From positions 1 to 28,408 of the forward strand of contig CANHSD010000002.1 in assembly GCA_947463105.1 (NCBI GenBank): a DNA stretch of 28,408 nucleotides. The letters are read 5' to 3'. Position numbers and translations under genes: made by a program. This stretch comes from Chitinophagaceae bacterium (GTDB lineage Bacteria; Bacteroidota; Bacteroidia; Chitinophagales; Chitinophagaceae). A model generated the notes under the pieces. That model did not search any database. It was not told the origin of the DNA and saw nothing but the letters and a program-made list of their open reading frames with translations. Of this stretch, positions 24,549 to 28,408 are shown piece after piece. Numbering within the stretch: the first letter of the stretch is position 1; every line of letters starts with the position of its first letter.

Positions 24549-24578
24549 TAAAAACCCGGTGAGATCACCGGGTTTTTA
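24549..24578 (+). terminator. strong intrinsic terminator of hisGDCB
   Basis: TAAAAACCCGGTGA (24549-24562) and TCACCGGGTTTTTA (24565-24578) form a perfect 14-bp stem with a two-base centre, and the T-run lies in the 3' arm. It closes the operon directly after hisB. The symmetric A/T flanks would let it work in both directions. Confidence 0.9.
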
Positions 24579-24879
24579 TTTCTAATGCCTTTTTGATGGT
24601 CAAATGAATTGTTTTTGGTTTTTCGGATGTTGGATGCGGCTTTCGGACAGTTGGATGGTTTGGTTTTTGCTTAGGAAATTTGGATTAATTTGGTTTTAGG
24701 AATTGGAGGTTTTTTGGGAAATTGGATTTGGTTTGGTTTTTCTGGATATGTTGCTCTTTCGATCAACAACATAAAGATACCTTCCCCCATGCCAATGCAC
24801 AAGAGCAAAACAACCCTATTATTGGTGTTCAGTAATTACTCCCAATCCTGTTAATCTGCGTGAGCAAAGTATCGTAGAT
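24579..24879. other. intergenic with a G/T-rich, C-poor tract
   Basis: From about 24600 to 24750 the plus strand is built from degenerate TTTGG, GGATT and GGTTTTT units with very few C residues, an obvious strand asymmetry. GG doublets spaced by three to five bases occur around 24711-24736, which could support a weak two-layer G-quadruplex. A short inverted pair ATGTTG (24748-24753) / CAACAT (24767-24772) follows. No gene is evident, and I see no clear terminator for the minus-strand gene ending at 24880. Confidence 0.5.
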
Positions 24880-25899
24880 CTACCATACTTTTTTGAGTTC
24901 AGGGGCAATATTGATTGCTTCCAGCATAAATCCCTGATCAATCATCCATTGGTCATTGTAAATTTTACCAAGGTACCTGCTGCCGTGGTCATGAAAAATG
25001 CAGACCACCATATCATCTTTTTTCAAATGCTCTTTTAGTTGCATCAATCCTTGCAAACAGCTTCCAGCGCTGTATCCGCAAAAAATTCCTTCTTCTCTCG
25101 CAATCCTTCTTGCCATGATGGCACCATCCTTATCTGTTACCTGTTCAAAATGATCAATCATTGACATGTCAAAGTTTTCAGGCACAAAGTCTTCTCCAAA
25201 TCCTTCAGACACATAAGGGTGAACTTTGGTCATGTCAATCAATCCAGTTTTATAGTAATGGGTCAGCAAGGATCCACAGGCATCAACGGCCCATATTTTG
25301 ATATTGGGATTTTTTTGTTTCAGGAACATGGCAGTTCCTGTGATGGTTCCACCCGTACCTGCTGTTGAAACAAGATGGGTTATTTTTCCATCAGTTTGCT
25401 CCCAAAGCTCTGGCCCTGTTGATTCATAATGCGCCAACCTGTTGGCAAGGTTATCATATTGGTTGGAATGAAATGCATTGGGGATTTCTTTGGCCAATCT
25501 TTGTGCAACTGCATAATAGCTTCTGGGATCCTCTGCTGCAACATTGGTTGGGCAAACGATCACTTCTGCTCCCACAGCGCGCAGAATGTCAACTTTTTCC
25601 CTGGATTGTTTGTCTGTTGTGGTGAATATGCATTTATACCCCTTTACCACGGAAGCCAAGGCCAGACCCATTCCTGTATTGCCCGATGTACATTCGATGA
25701 TGGTACCTCCGGGTTTTAATTTCCCCTCTCTTTCCGCCACTTCAATCATTTTGACAGCCATTCTGTCTTTGATGGAGTTTCCTGGGTTGAAATAATCAAC
25801 CTTAGCAAGTACCTGGCTAGGAAGGGATTGGGTTATCTTGTTGATTCTAATCAACGGAGTATTTCCAATGGTTTCCAGAATATTATTTTTGATGTCCAT
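24880..25899 (-). CDS. cystathionine beta-synthase-like PLP enzyme
   Basis: This 339-aa fold-type II PLP enzyme of the cysteine synthase/CBS family forms or breaks C-S bonds around serine, cysteine, homocysteine or sulfide. The PLP lysine is K44 in NPGNSIKDRMAVKMIE. The substrate loop is ECTSGNTGMGLAL, and the phosphate cup is STAGTGGTITGT. The segment DVLRAVGAEV-CPTN-AEDPRSYY through AHYESTGPE resembles animal and Bacteroidota CBS more than CysK, so I favour CBS. Neither the heme-binding N-terminus nor the C-terminal CBS-domain pair of human CBS is present. It is co-directional with the dodecin-like gene two bases upstream, so the two form an operon. O-acetylserine sulfhydrylase activity is the main alternative. 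Confidence 0.88.
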   Translation of the reverse strand: MDIKNNILETIGNTPLIRINKITQSLPSQVLAKVDYFNPGNSIKDRMAVKMIEVAEREGKLKPGGTIIECTSGNTGMGLALASVVKGYKCIFTTTDKQSREKVDILRAVGAEVIVCPTNVAAEDPRSYYAVAQRLAKEIPNAFHSNQYDNLANRLAHYESTGPELWEQTDGKITHLVSTAGTGGTITGTAMFLKQKNPNIKIWAVDACGSLLTHYYKTGLIDMTKVHPYVSEGFGEDFVPENFDMSMIDHFEQVTDKDGAIMARRIAREEGIFCGYSAGSCLQGLMQLKEHLKKDDMVVCIFHDHGSRYLGKIYNDQWMIDQGFMLEAINIAPELKKVW

Positions 25900-25901
25900 G
25901 C

Positions 25902-26132
25902 TTACTTTTTGGAAACAGATTTTTGTGGACCTTCAATCTCAAAGCTCAGGTTTGCAGTAATCCTGTACTCTTCAATTTTATTGTTTTTGTCAATGGTGGC
26001 ACTATGCTCTTTGATGTAAATTGACCTGATGTTTTTTACTGTTTTAGATGCCTCCAATATGGCCTGCTGTGCGGCGTCTTCCCAGCCTTTTGTGGAGTTG
26101 CACATGATTTCGATTACTTTGATGATTGCCAT
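25902..26132 (-). CDS. dodecin-family small protein
   Basis: This 76-aa protein has the dodecin beta-alpha-beta-beta layout: a first strand MAIIKVIEIMCNS, a helix in GWEDAAQQAILEASKTV, then KNIRSIYIKEHSATI and EYRITANLSFEIEG. Dodecins assemble as hollow dodecamers that bind flavin pairs between tryptophans. At the flavin-stacking tryptophan position (VxWxE in the archaeal protein, LDWFEV in other bacteria) this protein has serine (IRSIYIKE). Flavin storage is therefore uncertain, and the ligand may differ. It is the first gene of a two-gene operon with the CBS-like enzyme, 2 bp apart, which hints at a link to sulfur or cofactor metabolism, though this could be chance. Confidence 0.85.
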   Translation of the reverse strand: MAIIKVIEIMCNSTKGWEDAAQQAILEASKTVKNIRSIYIKEHSATIDKNNKIEEYRITANLSFEIEGPQKSVSKK

Positions 26133-26227
26133 GACTTGAATTTTGATGGATGATTAATGCATGCAATCTAATCTGAGGGTGGTATAAGGGGGATGATTTA
26201 CATCATCTACAATAGAAGTCTTTCTCA

Positions 26228-26259
26228 TTGAATTCCACATGCCGTGCATACTATCTTCG
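26228..26259 (+). promoter_or_regulatory. candidate promoter of the putative small RNA
   Basis: TTG (26228-26230) and TATCTTCG (26252-26259, one mismatch to TAnnTTTG) are separated by 21 bp. Expected initiation is near 26264. Confidence 0.4.
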
Positions 26260-26263
26260 CATC

Positions 26264-26378
26264 AGTCGGTTAAAGGACATCGTCCCATGCCGGTTGATTA
26301 AAGCAGACAATAGGATTCCGTAAAAGGGTTTAAAACTGCTGTATCGCGGAACTGGGCAAACCCCAGTTCCTTTTTTTT
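26264..26378 (+). ncRNA. putative small structured RNA upstream of dbpA
   Basis: This stretch of about 115 nt is bounded by a plausible promoter and a strong intrinsic terminator, with no ORF of note inside. Possible pairings are a GGAC/GTCC hairpin (near 26274-26284) and an imperfect long stem with CCG/CGG, GAT/ATC and AGCAG/CTGCT arms, then the terminator. I could not match it to 6S, SRP, tmRNA, RNase P or a riboswitch that I know. It might be a free sRNA or a premature-termination leader for the helicase. Transcription has not been shown. Confidence 0.35.
26348..26378 (+). terminator. strong intrinsic terminator
   Basis: GGAACTGGG (26348-26356), loop CAAAC and CCCAGTTCC (26362-26370) form a perfect 9-bp GC-rich stem followed by eight T residues. 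The plus strand upstream holds no protein gene, because the dodecin gene runs the other way. Something noncoding is therefore probably transcribed up to it. Confidence 0.85.
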
Positions 26379-26404
26379 GTCCATATGTACCAGTCGAATT
26401 GGTG

Positions 26405-26412
26405 TACTTTTG
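26405..26412 (+). promoter_or_regulatory. -7 promoter box of the dbpA-like gene
   Basis: TACTTTTG matches TAnnTTTG exactly and is followed by CACC and the ATG at 26417. The predicted start site coincides with the ATG, implying a leaderless mRNA. The nearest TTG (26377-26379) is 25 bp upstream, longer than ideal. Confidence 0.5.
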
Positions 26413-26416
26413 CACC

Positions 26417-27739
26417 ATGCAGTCAACTTCTTTTTCCATTGCGGATGCGCTCTCCAATTTACAGATCAAGGCTTTGAATCCAATGCAACAGGCCTCATTG
26501 GAAGCCAATGCAACCAATAATGCAGTAGTCTTGTTGGCCGATACAGGGTCTGGAAAAACCTTGGCCTTTTTGCTTCCAGTTACACAATTGCTTGATAAAA
26601 GCAAATCAGTTACTCAGGCCTTGATTGTTGTGTCTTCCCGAGAACTGGCCTTGCAAATTGAGCAGGTATTCAAAAAAATGGGAACAGGATTCAAGGTGAC
26701 CTGTTGTTATGGTGGGCATTTGAGGGAAACGGAAGAGAATAACCTCAAGCAAGCCCCAGCCTTGATTGTGGGTACTCCAGGAAGGCTGGCTGATCACATC
26801 AGGCGGGGAAATATCACTACCACCCATATTGAAACACTGGTGCTGGATGAGTTTGACAAATCGCTGGAACAGGGATTTGAAGCGGAGATGTCATTCATCA
26901 TTGAATCCCTCCCTTCACTGAAGAAACGCATTCTTACCTCAGCTACAGAAGCAGTGGAAATCCCTGATTTTGTTGGATTGAAAAATCCAGTTGAGATCAA
27001 TTTCCTGACAGGGGAGAAGTCTCCGGCCCTTGCCGTTCAAATGGTCAGGAGTGCAAATCCCGACAAATCCGGCACACTGTTTAGCCTGATTTGTACCCTG
27101 GGTAATCGGTCGACCATCATTTTCTGTAATCAACGCGAGATTGTTGAGCAAACCAGTCAATTCCTCAAGGACAAGGGAATTATAAATGTATTCTACCATG
27201 GCGCTATGGAGCAGCAAGAGCGTGATATTGCGCTTTGTAAGTTCAGGAATGGCAGCTCCAATGTATTGGTCACTACAGACCTGGCTGCTCGAGGATTGGA
27301 TATCCCTAACATCCGCTACATTATCCATTATCAACTTCCCACTACCCAGGAATCATTCATCCACCGCAACGGCCGAACGGCCCGGATGGAAGCCAGTGGA
27401 ACGGCTATTTTATTGCTTGCGCCGCAGGAAACAGTCCCTGGTTATATCGATCCGGCACCAATTGAAATTGAATTGAATGCTGATGCTGGATTGCCCGCAA
27501 AGCCTGATTGGACAACATTTTATATCAGTGTTGGCAAAAAAGACAAGGTCAACAAGATTGATATTGTTGGCTTTCTTACCAACAAGGGTAGGTTGAAAAA
27601 GGAAGAAATCGGGTTGATAGAAGTGAAGGATTTCTTTTCTTTTGTAGCCATCCGTAAATCAAAGGCAGGTCCTACACTCCAATTGATCAAAGAAGAAAGA
27701 ATCAAAAACAAGAAAGTGAAAATTGAAGTGGCCAAGTAA
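26417..27739 (+). CDS. dbpA: DEAD-box RNA helicase with DbpA-type RNA-binding domain
   Basis: This 440-aa ATP-dependent RNA helicase is probably active in ribosome large-subunit assembly. I preferred the ATG at 26417 to an upstream TTG, because a promoter box lies between them. Motifs in order are I ADTGSGKT (41-48), Ia SSRELALQ, Ib GTPGRL, II DEFD (144-147, in place of DEAD), III SAT (175-177), IV TIIFCNQRE, V TTDLAARGLDIP and VI HRNGRTAR. The last 75 residues (FYISVGKKDKVNKIDIVGFL through EERIKNKKVKIEV) match the DbpA C-terminal RRM-like domain that recognises 23S rRNA hairpin 92. The specific target in this organism is inferred. It is monocistronic. Confidence 0.92.
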   Translation: MQSTSFSIADALSNLQIKALNPMQQASLEANATNNAVVLLADTGSGKTLAFLLPVTQLLDKSKSVTQALIVVSSRELALQIEQVFKKMGTGFKVTCCYGGHLRETEENNLKQAPALIVGTPGRLADHIRRGNITTTHIETLVLDEFDKSLEQGFEAEMSFIIESLPSLKKRILTSATEAVEIPDFVGLKNPVEINFLTGEKSPALAVQMVRSANPDKSGTLFSLICTLGNRSTIIFCNQREIVEQTSQFLKDKGIINVFYHGAMEQQERDIALCKFRNGSSNVLVTTDLAARGLDIPNIRYIIHYQLPTTQESFIHRNGRTARMEASGTAILLLAPQETVPGYIDPAPIEIELNADAGLPAKPDWTTFYISVGKKDKVNKIDIVGFLTNKGRLKKEEIGLIEVKDFFSFVAIRKSKAGPTLQLIKEERIKNKKVKIEVAK

Positions 27740-27757
27740 GGAACCATGCATTTTGTT

Positions 27758-28408
27758 TTAATCAGGCGCTATGGCACCAATATGCGATTTGTCTCCAATT
27801 CGTTTTCCAAGGATGTCTATCCCAGGATTCATACCCTGAAGCAAGCCAAGAAAATCACCGGGAAGTGGTTCAATTTTTATGCCCTTTTCTTTTATGAAAT
27901 CAATATTCCCAGGTATATAATCTTGAATGCGCAGTCCGCCAGGATTTTTGAAAAAAGGATTCCCCATTTTCGGGTTGGAGTCTTTAATCACAGCATCTGT
28001 CGGCCATGCAACATTTGAATACCAAAGGTTATTTTTGAAAAACACTGGGCCATCCAAGCTTGTGCCTGCTTTATCAGTTTTATTCTGATCGCCGAGTACC
28101 ATTTTGGATGTACCCATGATGCAAAAGATATTATTTGCAATCATAATACCTGTCGATGTTCCATCAATTGCAATTCTTGCTGTAATGCTTGTATCCACAT
28201 AAATGGTATTGTTATAGAAGTAACTATTTACAGGTCCTTTCCGTGGTTTTTGATCACCCTGATAGCCACTCAACCAAAATATTTTGCCTTCCTGAAATGC
28301 ACCATTTTCACCTTTAATGCGAAAGCCGTCATTTACGCTTATGTTGTACCTGTATGCGCAATTGTAATTGTTGCCCAATATTTCACAGAATCCACCAGCA
28401 TTCCATGC
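27758..28408 (-). CDS. right-handed beta-helix repeat protein, 5' end outside the window
   Basis: This is the C-terminal 216 residues of a larger protein. The reading frame stays open through the window edge upstream of the TTG at 28378, so the true start is not visible. Asn-rich strand-turn units such as NSYFYNNTIYVD, IMIANNIFCI and VFFKNNLWYSN are typical of parallel beta-helix (pectate-lyase-like) surface or secreted proteins. The tail GNPFFKNPGGLRIQDYIPG followed by DKSHIGAIAPD is the usual ending of such helices. No catalytic residues can be assigned. It is convergent with dbpA, 18 bp apart. Confidence 0.7.
   Translation of the reverse strand, partial: AWNAGGFCEILGNNYNCAYRYNISVNDGFRIKGENGAFQEGKIFWLSGYQGDQKPRKGPVNSYFYNNTIYVDTSITARIAIDGTSTGIMIANNIFCIMGTSKMVLGDQNKTDKAGTSLDGPVFFKNNLWYSNVAWPTDAVIKDSNPKMGNPFFKNPGGLRIQDYIPGNIDFIKEKGIKIEPLPGDFLGLLQGMNPGIDILGKRIGDKSHIGAIAPD

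Noticed and set aside
24870..24887. Palindrome around GTAGATCTAC at the end of the CBS-like gene
   Set aside because: It overlaps the stop codon, has no GC stem or T-run and is short enough to be chance.

Overview
The window looks like a chromosomal segment of a Bacteroidota (Bacteroidetes) bacterium. The evidence is TAnnTTTG-type -7 promoter boxes placed directly before start codons, almost no Shine-Dalgarno sequences, a family-typical bifunctional HisB, a Bacteroidota-type proline dehydrogenase, an LptF/LptG-family permease, and many NarL/LuxR-type two-component genes. I cannot assign a genus. No tRNA, rRNA, CRISPR array, insertion sequence or phage gene was seen.

Positions 1-5003 are an AT-rich signalling block. 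It holds a small hypothetical gene, a long intergenic region with repeated CGTA(G/A)WWTTACG sites, two stand-alone NarL-type response regulators (1261, 4332), and an overlapping three-gene operon on the minus strand: seven-helix membrane protein, histidine kinase, response regulator. Positions 5091-8928 are housekeeping genes on the plus strand: a class I CPD photolyase/cryptochrome, an LptG/LptF-like permease and a mitochondrial-type citrate synthase.

Positions 8948-13451 (minus strand) are the most interesting locus. A stand-alone H-NOX heme sensor overlaps an 1108-residue kinase made of HNOBA, six PAS domains, HisKA_3 and HATPase, which overlaps a NarL-type regulator by ATGA. HNOBA is the PAS-like domain next to H-NOX in eukaryotic soluble guanylate cyclase, so this reads as a nitric oxide sensor split over two proteins and wired to transcription. 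A perfect 20-bp palindrome lies about 100 bp upstream of the operon. Positions 13589-18031 hold proline dehydrogenase, another NarL-type regulator and, divergently, a soluble hybrid kinase (PAS-PAS-HisKA-HATPase-REC-Hpt-like).

Positions 18034-19974 encode a secreted M1-family metallopeptidase. Positions 20028-24578 are a histidine operon, hisGDCB, preceded by a promoter, a 14-codon leader peptide MFAKGHIHHHHNLP and an intrinsic terminator, which is a classical attenuator arrangement. The operon closes with a strong terminator after hisB, so the other his genes must lie elsewhere. Positions 24880-26132 are a cystathionine beta-synthase-like gene and a dodecin-like gene. A candidate small RNA ending in a strong terminator (about 26264-26378) precedes a DbpA-like DEAD-box helicase. 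The window ends inside a beta-helix protein gene.
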